A DNA stretch of 33,575 nucleotides from Candidatus Palauibacter denitrificans (GTDB lineage Bacteria; Gemmatimonadota; Gemmatimonadetes; Palauibacterales; Palauibacteraceae), in NCBI GenBank assembly GCA_009841015.1, contig VXMQ01000190.1, positions 1 through 33,575 of the forward strand, read 5' to 3'. Position numbers and translations under genes: made by a program. Below, piece after piece: positions 1 through 6,403 of this stretch; the stretch's first letter is position 1; every line of letters starts with the position of its first letter. The notes below the pieces were generated by a model. The model was not told the DNA's origin. It ran no database searches and was given only the letters and a program-made list of their open reading frames with translations.

Positions 1-276
1 GTGGTGCGGGCCCGGGTGTCGAGGGCCCGCGCCCGCGCCGCCCGCCGCCATGGAACGATCAATGCGCGGATCCCGCCCGTCCGTCTCGAGGAGGCGTGCG
101 GGATCGACCGCGGCGGCCGTTCGCTCCTGCGGAAGGCGGTGACGCATCTGGGCTTGACGGCGCGCGGCTACCACCGCGCCCTTCGCGTTGCCCGGACGAT
201 CGCGGACCTCGAGGGACGGGGCCGCGTATCCGAGGACCACGTCGCCGAAGCGATTCGTTTCCGCGGACCACAATAG
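1..276 (+). CDS. ComM/YifB-type Mg-chelatase-like AAA+ ATPase, C-terminal fragment
   Basis: This is the last 91 codons of a gene that begins left of the window. The end matches the C-terminal Mg-chelatase domain of ComM/YifB/RadA-like helicases: an Arg-rich stretch, then a segment reading LTARGYHRALRVARTIADLE (residues about 52-71 here) and a final VSEDHVAEAIRFR. That Ser/Thr-Ala-Arg-Gly-Tyr-His-Arg block followed by ARTIADL is highly characteristic of the family. ComM promotes branch migration during natural transformation in Vibrio and Haemophilus, but the family is also present in bacteria not known to be competent. The Walker motifs would lie outside the window, so integrity cannot be judged. 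It runs towards the convergent trpG gene, with 41 bases between the two stops. Confidence 0.85.
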   Translation: MVRARVSRARARAARRHGTINARIPPVRLEEACGIDRGGRSLLRKAVTHLGLTARGYHRALRVARTIADLEGRGRVSEDHVAEAIRFRGPQ

Positions 277-310
277 AGCAGAATCCGCCGGCAGAGCAGA
301 ATCGCCCGGC
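275..310. repeat. Tandem 18-bp duplication at the comM stop
   Basis: Two head-to-tail copies of an 18-base unit, AGAGCAGAATCCGCCGGC at 275-292 and AGAGCAGAATCGCCCGGC at 293-310, differ at two positions. The first copy starts on the last two bases of the comM TAG stop, and the pair fills nearly all of the short convergent gap before the trpG stop. It looks like a simple local duplication with no sign of function. Confidence 0.8.
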
Positions 311-317
311 GCCTCGA

Positions 318-950
318 CTACGCGCCGGCCGGGAGTTCGGGGCAGCGGCCGGCTTCCACGGGATCGGAGACGGGAACGTCCCCCCTTCCCAGCGCGAGGA
401 AGTTCCGCAGCAGGCGGCGTCCGCCGGCGGTGAGCACGGCTTCGGGATGGAACTGCACGCCCCACACGGGCCACGACTCGTGTGCGAGGGCCATGACTTC
501 GCCCTCCTCCGTGCGGGCCGTGACCCGGAGGCCGGCCCCCGGCTCGCCGGGATCTACGACGAGTGAGTGGTAGCGGGTGACCTCGAGCGGAGAGGGGAGG
601 CCCGCGAAGAGCCCGTGCCCCTCGTGCCGGATCGCCGACAGGCGGCCGTGCATCGGGCGCCCGGCCCGGAGGACCCGTCCCCCCGTCGCCGCGGCGATAC
701 ACTGATGTCCGAGGCAGACGCCCAGTATCGGCATCTCGGCGCCCACCGTCCGGACCACCTCGACGGAAGCGCCGGCTTCGGCGGGCGTGCAGGGGCCGGG
801 GGAGATGACGATGTGAGAGAAGCCCGCGTCCCCCAGCGTCCCCGGATCGACGTCATCGTTGCGCCGCACCCGCACGGTCTCCCCAAGTTCCTCCAGATAC
901 CGCGCGAGGTTGAAGGCGAACGAATCGTAGTTGTCGATGAGGAGGATCAT
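318..950 (-). CDS. trpG: Glutamine amidotransferase, anthranilate/aminodeoxychorismate synthase component II (TrpG/PabA)
   Basis: A 210-residue class I glutamine amidotransferase that supplies ammonia to the chorismate-using partner for tryptophan or folate (p-aminobenzoate) synthesis. It begins MILLIDNYDSFAFNLARYLE, typical of the family N terminus. The oxyanion-strand motif SPGPCTP is at 50-56, the nucleophile elbow GVCLGHQ has Cys79, and the catalytic His168 and Glu170 are in FHPEAV. Length is normal for a stand-alone subunit. No component I is next to it. Sequence alone does not separate TrpG from PabA; a folP gene lies 13 kb away and is not diagnostic. The ATG at 950-948 shares a CATG with the thpR start on the other strand. 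No clear Shine-Dalgarno is visible upstream of the minus-strand ATG. Confidence 0.9.
   Translation of the reverse strand: MILLIDNYDSFAFNLARYLEELGETVRVRRNDDVDPGTLGDAGFSHIVISPGPCTPAEAGASVEVVRTVGAEMPILGVCLGHQCIAAATGGRVLRAGRPMHGRLSAIRHEGHGLFAGLPSPLEVTRYHSLVVDPGEPGAGLRVTARTEEGEVMALAHESWPVWGVQFHPEAVLTAGGRRLLRNFLALGRGDVPVSDPVEAGRCPELPAGA
939..945 (+). promoter_or_regulatory. Shine-Dalgarno of thpR inside the trpG coding start
   Basis: GAGGAGG lies three bases before the thpR ATG at 949. On the opposite strand these bases encode the Ile-Leu-Leu-Ile-Asp of the TrpG N terminus. It supports ATG 949 over the alternative ATG 937 or TTG 931, although the spacing is short. Confidence 0.55.
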
Positions 951-1563
951 GGCAGGCGCAGGATATGTCTCCCCCGACGTCCGGTCGAGGCTCTTCGCGG
1001 CCGTCCTCCTCCCCGCCGCGATCCGCGCGGACCTCACACGCGCGACCCGGGACCTGCGGGCGCTGGAGGGCGTGCGGCCGGTGCGCGCCGGGCAACTGCA
1101 CCTCACGCTGCGCTTCATAGGGGAGGTCGATCGCGGCCTCGAGGCGCCGCTCGCGCGGGAGATCGCCGCCGCCACCGCGCAGCTGCCGGGTTTCCCGATC
1201 CGGCTGTGCGCCGCTGGCGTCTTTCCCTCCCACCGGCGTGCGCGCGTCCTCTGGGTCGGTGTCGAGGAGACGCCCGCCCTCGCCGCGCTGCACCGCTCCG
1301 TGGAGGAGGCCGTGGTCCGCGGCGGCGTGGCCCCCGACCCGCGCCCCTTCCGCCCGCACGTGACGGTGGGACGAATCCGCCGCCACCCGCCGCCCGTAGG
1401 TCTGGCGGGCGCCATCGCGCGTGTCCGCTTCGGGGCCACGGTGGACGTTCGGCGCGTGTCACTGATGCGGAGCGAACTTCTCCCCCGCGGCGCGCGGCAC
1501 ACGGAGGTCGCCGCCTGCCGGCTGGCGGGCGGTCACGATGACGCCCGCCGGGCACGGCACTAG
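949..1563 (+). CDS. thpR: RNA 2',3'-cyclic phosphodiesterase (ThpR / 2'-5' RNA ligase family)
   Basis: A 204-residue member of the 2H phosphoesterase superfamily. These enzymes hydrolyse RNA 2',3'-cyclic phosphates to 2'-phosphates and can join tRNA half molecules in vitro. The two signature HxTx motifs are present: HLTL at 51-54 and HVTV at 137-140, each followed by an aromatic/basic residue (RFIGEV, GRIRR). N-terminal SRLFAAVLLPAAIR matches the family's RLFVAL-P start. The length is near the usual 180-200. Start ATG 949 is chosen because of the GAGGAGG just upstream; ATG 937 would add four residues. It is divergent from trpG with zero intergenic space. Its stop TAG is also the first half of a candidate -10 for the next gene. 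Confidence 0.88.
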   Translation: MAGAGYVSPDVRSRLFAAVLLPAAIRADLTRATRDLRALEGVRPVRAGQLHLTLRFIGEVDRGLEAPLAREIAAATAQLPGFPIRLCAAGVFPSHRRARVLWVGVEETPALAALHRSVEEAVVRGGVAPDPRPFRPHVTVGRIRRHPPPVGLAGAIARVRFGATVDVRRVSLMRSELLPRGARHTEVAACRLAGGHDDARRARH

Positions 1564-1566
1564 CTT
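1538..1566 (+). promoter_or_regulatory. Candidate promoter overlapping the thpR stop
   Basis: ATGACG (1538-1543), a 17-base spacer, then TAGCTT (1561-1566). The -10 begins on the thpR TAG stop. The predicted start near 1573 would leave about 30 leader bases including a GGAGG at 1590-1594 before the ATG at 1603. The -35 matches the TTGACA consensus at four of six positions. The same arrangement is seen before rplM and exbB. Confidence 0.4.
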
Positions 1567-1602
1567 TATCTCTTTCCCCGATTCCGGTCGGAGGCGGTCG
1601 AC

Positions 1603-2250
1603 ATGGGTATCTTACGGAAGCTCTTCAAGGGTCTGGGCTTTCTCATCTTCGTTCTGATTCTGCTGATCGTCGGCTGGATCTTCCGCGGAGACATCGAAGC
1701 GTGGCTCGCGAACGTGGGTGCGGACGAAATCGTCGTCGCGGAGTCCACGCCCGCATTCGGTCCCGAGGCGGCGGCCCGGGTGGACGCGGCACTGCAGGAG
1801 TTGGCGGCCGGCGGCGGGTCAGCCGAGACGCGGTTCACCGAGACGGAACTCCAGAGCTACGTCCGGTATCGGCTGACCTCCCGGCTGCCGGCCGGCGTCG
1901 GCGAGCCCGCCGTCGAACTGCGCGACTCGACCGTCGCCTTCACCGTCATGCTTGACTTCACGCAGCTCCCGATCGACGCGGACATGGCGGCGAGCCTGGC
2001 GAGGACGCTCGGCGACTCCGCCCGGGTCGCCGGCGAGGTGCTCCCGCAGGTCGGGGAGAGCGGCGAGGGACGCCTCCACGTGGTGAGTCTTCAGGCGGGG
2101 ATCCTCCCCGTGCCCCCGATGATGCTGGGCATGGCCGCGCAGCAAGTGGGGTTGCGGGCGGACGGACGAACCGTGCTCTTCGACATCCCCGAGACCGTCG
2201 TCGACGTCCGGGTGGAAGACGAGGAGATCCTCCTCCTCATGAATCGCTAA
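1603..2250 (+). CDS. Membrane-anchored protein of unknown function
   Basis: A 215-residue protein I do not recognise. Residues 1-8 are basic (MGILRKLF) and about 10-28 form one strongly hydrophobic helix (GLGFLIFVLILLIVGWIFR) with no signal-peptidase site that I can see, so it is probably an N-terminally anchored protein with a roughly 185-residue domain outside the cytoplasm. That domain is acidic, Ala/Glu-rich and has alternating strands (AVELRDSTVAFTVMLDF; GRTVLFDIPETVVDVRVEDE) suggestive of a beta-rich fold. There are no cysteines or catalytic motifs. ATG 1603 has GGAGG eight bases upstream. It lies 24 bases before the aldehyde dehydrogenase and may share its transcript. Members resembling this may be lineage-specific. 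Confidence 0.8.
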   Translation: MGILRKLFKGLGFLIFVLILLIVGWIFRGDIEAWLANVGADEIVVAESTPAFGPEAAARVDAALQELAAGGGSAETRFTETELQSYVRYRLTSRLPAGVGEPAVELRDSTVAFTVMLDFTQLPIDADMAASLARTLGDSARVAGEVLPQVGESGEGRLHVVSLQAGILPVPPMMLGMAAQQVGLRADGRTVLFDIPETVVDVRVEDEEILLLMNR

Positions 2251-2274
2251 TCCAGAAGCGGAGTTCCTCCGGCC

Positions 2275-3765
2275 ATGGCTGAGAAGTTCCTCAACTACAT
2301 CGCGGGCGAGTGGGCCCCGCCCGCCAGCGGCGAATACATCGAGAACCGGAACCCGGCGCGCACCTCGGACCTCATCGGCCTCTTCCCGGACACCGGCGCG
2401 GCAGAACTGGACGCGGCCGTCGCCTCCGCGCAGCGCGGCTTCGAGCGCTGGTCCAGGACGCCGGCCCCCGAGCGCGGCCTGGTGCTGAAGACGGCGGGCG
2501 ACCTCCTCACGCGGCACAAGGAGGATCTCGCGCGCACGGCCACGCGCGAGATGGGAAAGGTGCTCGACGAAACGCGCGGCGACGTTCAGGAGGCCATCGA
2601 CACGGCCTACTACGCGGCGGTCGAGGGCCGGCGCCTGTTCGGACGCACGGCGCCCTCCGAGCTGCGAAGCAAGTGGGCGATGTCGTTCCGGCGCCCGATC
2701 GGCGTGTTCGGGATCATCACCCCCTTCAACTTCCCGGTCGCGGTCCCGAGCTGGAAGATCTTCCCCGCGCTGCTGTGCGGGAACAGCATCATCTACAAGC
2801 CCTCCGAAGACGTGCCCCATAGCGCGCATCGGTTCGTGGAAATCCTGCTCGAGGCCGGCCTGCCGCCCGAGTGCGTGCAGTTGCTGCACGGCCGCGGCGA
2901 GACGATCGGGCGCGCCATCGTCGAACACCCCGGCGTCCCCGGCCTCTCCTTCACCGGATCCACGGAGACGGGCAGCCGGATCGGCGAGGTCGCCGGGCGC
3001 ATGCACAAGCGGCTCTCCCTCGAGATGGGTGGCAAGAACGCACAGATCGTCATGGCGGACGCGGATCTCGACCTTGCCGTCGAGGGCGTGCTGTGGGGCG
3101 CCTTCGGCACGACGGGACAGCGCTGCACCGCGACGAGCCGACTCCTCGTGCAGGGCGGGGTCCACGACGAGTTCGTGGAAAGACTCTGCTACGAGGCGCG
3201 CTCCCTCCGACTCGGCGACGGGCAGGAGGCCGGCGTTGACGTGGGTCCGCTCATCCACGAGGCCGCCCGCGAGAAGTGCGAGCGTTACATCGCGATCGCC
3301 CGCGAGGAGGGGGCGACGGTCGCGACGGGGGGCGGACGGCCGGCGGAGAGCGGCCTCGCCGACGGCTGGTTCTTCGAGCCGACGGTCCTCACGGGCGTCG
3401 ACCGGGCACACCGGGCCGCCCGCGAGGAGATTTTCGGGCCGGTGCTCTCCGTGATCCGCTTCGACACGATCGAGGAAGCCTTCGATATCAACAACGAAGT
3501 TCAATACGGGCTCTCCTCGTCGATCTACACGCGGGATGTGACCGCGTCCTTCCGCGCCGTGGAGGAACTCGACAACGGGATCACCTACGTGAACGCGCCC
3601 ACCATCGGGGCCGAGGCGCACCTCCCCTTCGGCGGCGTGAAAAACACGGGCAACGGACACCGTGAAGGAGGGTGGGAAGTCTACGAATTCTACACGGAAA
3701 CGAAGGTGGCGTACGTCGATTACAGCGGCACGCTGCAGCGCGCGCAGATCGACGTCGACTGGTGA
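2275..3765 (+). CDS. NAD(P)-dependent aldehyde dehydrogenase
   Basis: A 496-residue full-length ALDH-superfamily enzyme that oxidises an aldehyde to the acid in the cytoplasm. Catalytic residues are all present: Asn152 in the ITPFNFP motif, Glu250 in LSLEMGGKN, and the nucleophile Cys284 in GQRCTATSR. The cofactor motif FTGSTETG is at about 226-233, and PFGGVKNTGNG is near the C terminus. The GQRCTATSR form resembles alpha-ketoglutaric semialdehyde dehydrogenases and the ALDH7 (aminoadipic semialdehyde) branch rather than classical betaine or succinic semialdehyde dehydrogenases, but substrate cannot be fixed from sequence. It could oxidise the semialdehyde made by the omega-aminotransferase at 27590, though the 24 kb distance makes that only a guess. 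The next gene, lepB, is separated by 93 bases. Confidence 0.93.
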   Translation: MAEKFLNYIAGEWAPPASGEYIENRNPARTSDLIGLFPDTGAAELDAAVASAQRGFERWSRTPAPERGLVLKTAGDLLTRHKEDLARTATREMGKVLDETRGDVQEAIDTAYYAAVEGRRLFGRTAPSELRSKWAMSFRRPIGVFGIITPFNFPVAVPSWKIFPALLCGNSIIYKPSEDVPHSAHRFVEILLEAGLPPECVQLLHGRGETIGRAIVEHPGVPGLSFTGSTETGSRIGEVAGRMHKRLSLEMGGKNAQIVMADADLDLAVEGVLWGAFGTTGQRCTATSRLLVQGGVHDEFVERLCYEARSLRLGDGQEAGVDVGPLIHEAAREKCERYIAIAREEGATVATGGGRPAESGLADGWFFEPTVLTGVDRAHRAAREEIFGPVLSVIRFDTIEEAFDINNEVQYGLSSSIYTRDVTASFRAVEELDNGITYVNAPTIGAEAHLPFGGVKNTGNGHREGGWEVYEFYTETKVAYVDYSGTLQRAQIDVDW

Positions 3766-3858
3766 GGCCGGATGGTGAGACCCCGTTGAAGTCCGCCCGT
3801 ACATCTTGGTGTGGTGTCGGAAGCCGGATCACCGGCCTTTGGAACAGGGAAGGGTGGG

Positions 3859-4632
3859 ATGAAGAAACGACCGACTGAGAGAACCGTCCGCAGGTTTCGC
3901 GCTCCCACGGTTCGGGCGCGCCGGGGTCGCGATGCGTCCGTCGGCCGGTGGATGTGGGAATGGACGAAATCCATTTTCGTCGCCCTCGTCCTGTTTCTCT
4001 TCATCCGGACCTTCGTCGTGGAGGCCTTCCAGATCCCGACCGCCTCGATGGAGAACACGCTCCTCATCGGCGATTTTCTCCTCGTCAACAAGATGGTGTA
4101 CGGAGCCGAGATTCCCGGTACCGAACTGGAGTTTCCCGCGTTCGGCGAGCCTTCGCGCGGCGACGTCATCGTGTTCGAGCCGCCCGAGTCCGCCGATCAG
4201 CCCCCGCGCACGAACTACGTGAAGCGGATCGTCGGGATGCCGGGAGACACGCTGCGCATGCGGCGGGCGAGGCTCTTCGTGAACGGGGTTCCGTTCGAGG
4301 AGCCGTACGTGAAGGCCGCGTCGAACTTCCCCGACGCCCCGAGCCCGAAGTTCGCATGGCAGCGCCGGTTTCTTACCGATGGCGCACGCCGCTCCGGCGC
4401 CGTGACGACGCGAAACAACTGGGGCCCGCTCGTGGTGCCGGAGGACAGCTACTTCGTCATGGGCGACAACCGGTCGAACTCCGAGGATTCCCGCTACTGG
4501 GGCTTCGTGCCCAGGGATGCGATCCGGGGACGACCCTTCCTGGTGTACTACTCGTACGCTCGCGAGCCGAGGGGCCCCTGGTCCTGGCTCACCGAGATCC
4601 GCTGGGGCCGGATTCTGCGCGGCGTCGACTGA
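3859..4632 (+). CDS. lepB: Signal peptidase I
   Basis: A 257-residue membrane serine protease that removes signal peptides from exported proteins. After about 30 basic residues comes one transmembrane helix (about 38-56), then the catalytic-serine box QIPTASMENTL with Ser63, the general base Lys122 in NYVKRIVGMPGD, and the C-terminal signature MGDNRSNSEDSRYWG starting at 201. Only one N-terminal helix is present, as in Gram-positive and many other SPases, not the two of E. coli. I chose ATG 3859 because AAGGGTGGG lies immediately upstream; a GTG at 3811 would add 16 residues without conservation. The sigma factor follows after 12 bases, suggesting a two-gene transcript. Confidence 0.92.
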   Translation: MKKRPTERTVRRFRAPTVRARRGRDASVGRWMWEWTKSIFVALVLFLFIRTFVVEAFQIPTASMENTLLIGDFLLVNKMVYGAEIPGTELEFPAFGEPSRGDVIVFEPPESADQPPRTNYVKRIVGMPGDTLRMRRARLFVNGVPFEEPYVKAASNFPDAPSPKFAWQRRFLTDGARRSGAVTTRNNWGPLVVPEDSYFVMGDNRSNSEDSRYWGFVPRDAIRGRPFLVYYSYAREPRGPWSWLTEIRWGRILRGVD

Positions 4633-4644
4633 GGTCGACCCGGA

Positions 4645-5439
4645 ATGGTCCGCATCTTCGAACGCTACCTCGCGGACATCCGCCGCGAGAGCCTGCTCGA
4701 CGCGGAAGCCGAAGTGGAACTGGCGCGGCGGAGTCGGGCCGGAGACCAGGCGGCGCGCGTGCGGCTCGTCAGCGCGAATCTCCGCTTCGTCGTGTCCGTC
4801 GCGCGCGGCTACCGCGGCCGTGGCGTTCCGCTGGCGGACCTCGTGAACGAGGGGAACCTGGGGCTCGTGCGCGCCGCGGACCGCTTCGATCCGGAGCGCG
4901 GCGTCCGCTTCATCAGCTACGCGCATTACTGGGTACGGCGGGCGATGACGCAGGCCATCGCCGACCACGGCGATCATCGGCGTCTCGACGAACCTGGCGC
5001 GTACCCCTTCTCCCTCGACGAGATGGCCCCGGGGCGCGCCTGTACCTTCGAGGAACTCCTGCCCGATGAGCAGGCACCCGAGCCTGGCGCCGGGCTGATT
5101 CGCGAGCGGCTCCACGATGCGCTCGAGGCGAGTCTGGCCGACCTGCCGTCACTCGAATCGGAGGTCGTGCGACGCTACTTCGGTCTCGGTTACGAGAGAC
5201 CGCAGACGCCGGCCGAGATCTCGGCGGCTCTCGACGTGTCCCGCGAGCGGACGCGCCAACTCAGGGAGCGCGGCCTTTCGCGGCTGCGCGCGGGTGCCGA
5301 ACGATCCGGACTCGTTCGCTTCGTCAATGACGGCGCGCCCCGGGCCGGAATCGCCTCGCGCGGCGGCCCGCCGTCCTCCCGTCCCGTGCGCGAAGCCGCC
5401 CCGTCCGTCGCGATTGACTTCATGCGAGGCGCTGAATAG
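4645..5439 (+). CDS. Compact sigma-70 family RNA polymerase sigma factor
   Basis: A 264-residue sigma factor of the primary-like type. Residues 3-32 resemble region 1.2 (IFERYLADIRRESLLDAEAE). Region 2 runs from about 40 to 115, with NLRFVVSVARGYRGRG, LADLVNEGNLGLVRAADRFD and a 2.3/2.4 segment FISYAHYWVRRAMTQAIADH. Region 4 (about 155-218) ends with the helix-turn-helix SRERTRQLRERGLSRLR. Between regions 2 and 4 there are only about 35 residues, so region 3 is largely missing, and the usual IRLP after region 2.4 reads RRLD. A Pro/Arg-rich tail of about 45 residues follows region 4. It differs from ECF factors by having region 1.2. It resembles RpoS/RpoH-type group 2/3 factors, but no name can be assigned. 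Its end holds the rplM promoter. Confidence 0.88.
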   Translation: MVRIFERYLADIRRESLLDAEAEVELARRSRAGDQAARVRLVSANLRFVVSVARGYRGRGVPLADLVNEGNLGLVRAADRFDPERGVRFISYAHYWVRRAMTQAIADHGDHRRLDEPGAYPFSLDEMAPGRACTFEELLPDEQAPEPGAGLIRERLHDALEASLADLPSLESEVVRRYFGLGYERPQTPAEISAALDVSRERTRQLRERGLSRLRAGAERSGLVRFVNDGAPRAGIASRGGPPSSRPVREAAPSVAIDFMRGAE

Positions 5440-5442
5440 CTT
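5414..5442 (+). promoter_or_regulatory. Promoter for the rplM operon within the end of the sigma gene
   Basis: TTGACT (5414-5419), a 17-base spacer and TAGCTT (5437-5442). The -10 starts on the TAG stop of the sigma gene. Transcription would begin near 5449 and give a leader of about 60 bases before rplM. A second -10-like hexamer TATCAT at 5450-5455 has no matching -35. Confidence 0.6.
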
Positions 5443-5462
5443 CACGGGCTATCATTTTCACG

Positions 5463-5495
5463 CGCTCGGCATCCTCTCCGCCGGGCGGTTTTTTT
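5463..5495 (+). terminator. Terminator-like hairpin in the rplM leader (possible attenuator)
   Basis: CGCTCGGC (5463-5470) pairs with GCCGGGCG (5480-5487) as an eight-base stem with one G-U pair and a nine-base loop, followed by G and seven T residues (5489-5495). The form is that of an intrinsic terminator. It ends the sigma-gene message, but it also lies downstream of the promoter at 5414-5442 and immediately before the rplM ribosome-binding site GAGGT at 5496-5500, so any rplM transcript from that promoter must read through it. Confidence 0.7.
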
Positions 5496-5511
5496 GAGGT
5501 GGGCTGAACGA

Positions 5512-5949
5512 ATGAAGACGTACTCGGTGAAGGCCGGCGAGATTGAACGGGACTGGTACGTGGTCGACGCCGCGGATCAGGTTCTCGGCCGTCTTGCGAC
5601 GAGGATCGCGACCGTCCTTCGCGGAAAGCACAAGCCGATCTACAGCACGCACCTCGACACCGGCGACTACGTCGTGGTGGTGAACGCGGAGCGCGTGCGG
5701 CTGACCGGGAACAAGGCGGATCAGAAGGAATACTTCCGACATTCCGGCTACATGGGCGGAGAGCGCTTCATCCCCTTCCGGCGCATGCTCGACCGGCACC
5801 CCGACCGGGTGATCAAGCTGGCCGTGAAGGGCATGTTGCCGAAGAACACGCTCGGCCGGCAGATGCTCGGAAAGTTGAGAGTGTACGCGGGGCCGGAGCA
5901 TCCGCACGCGCCTCAGCGCCCCCGCCCCTTCGACACGATCGCGCAGTAG
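5512..5949 (+). CDS. rplM: 50S ribosomal protein L13
   Basis: A 145-residue L13, an early-assembling large-subunit protein. It starts [20 protein letters not shown] and contains the family blocks [47 protein letters not shown] and [21 protein letters not shown], ending with the PHAPQRP tail. Length matches the family (about 142-150). An in-frame codon at 5494 lies inside the terminator hairpin region and is not the start. It is followed after 36 bases by rpsI, the near-universal rplM-rpsI pair. Expression probably depends on the leader hairpin just upstream. Confidence 0.97.
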   Translation: MKTYSVKAGEIERDWYVVDAADQVLGRLATRIATVLRGKHKPIYSTHLDTGDYVVVVNAERVRLTGNKADQKEYFRHSGYMGGERFIPFRRMLDRHPDRVIKLAVKGMLPKNTLGRQMLGKLRVYAGPEHPHAPQRPRPFDTIAQ

Positions 5950-5985
5950 CGACGGCGCGCACAGGGACTGCCAGGGAGACGAGAG

Positions 5986-6381
5986 TTGGCGGAAACGGAA
6001 CAGGTCCAGTCGGTCGGACGTCGGAAGAAGTCGGTGTCCCGCATCACGATGAAGCGTGGGGTGGGCGTCGTGAACGTGAATGGCCGGGCGTTCGAAGAGT
6101 ATTTCACGATTCCGCGGCACCGTTCGCTCGTCGCGGCGCCCCTCGATGTCACCGGGACGCGAGCGTCGTACGACATCGCCGTCCGGGTGCGCGGCGGGGG
6201 GATCACCGGGCAGGCGGAGGCCACGCGCCTGGGTATCGCGCGCGCCCTTCTCGCCATGGATGAAGACCGCCGGGGGACCTTGCGGTCTCACGGCATGCTG
6301 ACCCGCGATCCCCGCATCGTCGAGCGGAAGAAGCCGGGTCGTCCCAAGGCGCGCAAGCGCTTCCAGTTCTCCAAACGATAG
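5986..6381 (+). CDS. rpsI: 30S ribosomal protein S9
   Basis: A 131-residue S9 located in the small-subunit head, with its C-terminal tail reaching the P-site tRNA. It shows VGRRKKSVSRITMKRG at the N terminus, VRGGGITGQAEATRLGIARAL in the middle and the invariant basic tail KKPGRPKARKRFQFSKR. The start is a TTG at 5986, preceded by AGGGAGACGAG; no ATG lies upstream in frame, and translation from here gives the normal length. It is the second gene of the rplM-rpsI unit. rpsB follows after 22 bases, so the ribosomal genes through frr may be one long transcript. Confidence 0.96.
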   Translation: MAETEQVQSVGRRKKSVSRITMKRGVGVVNVNGRAFEEYFTIPRHRSLVAAPLDVTGTRASYDIAVRVRGGGITGQAEATRLGIARALLAMDEDRRGTLRSHGMLTRDPRIVERKKPGRPKARKRFQFSKR

Positions 6382-6403
6382 CGGAAGGCGGAAAGCCGAA
6401 CGC

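Noticed and set aside
1819..3804. 661-codon minus-strand frame opposite the aldehyde dehydrogenase
   Set aside because: Shadow of a certain gene; composition typical of antisense GC-rich sequence.
3823..3839. GCCGG/CCGGC mini-hairpin followed by CTTT after the aldehyde dehydrogenase
   Set aside because: A five-base stem with only three T residues is too weak to call a terminator, and it overlaps the lepB leader.
3811..3858. GTG 3811 as the lepB start
   Set aside because: It would add 16 unconserved residues across the mini-hairpin, while ATG 3859 has a good purine-rich ribosome-binding site.
5450..5455. TATCAT as the main rplM -10
   Set aside because: It matches the -10 consensus better than TAGCTT, but no -35 is found at 16-18 bases, and the start would fall in the hairpin.
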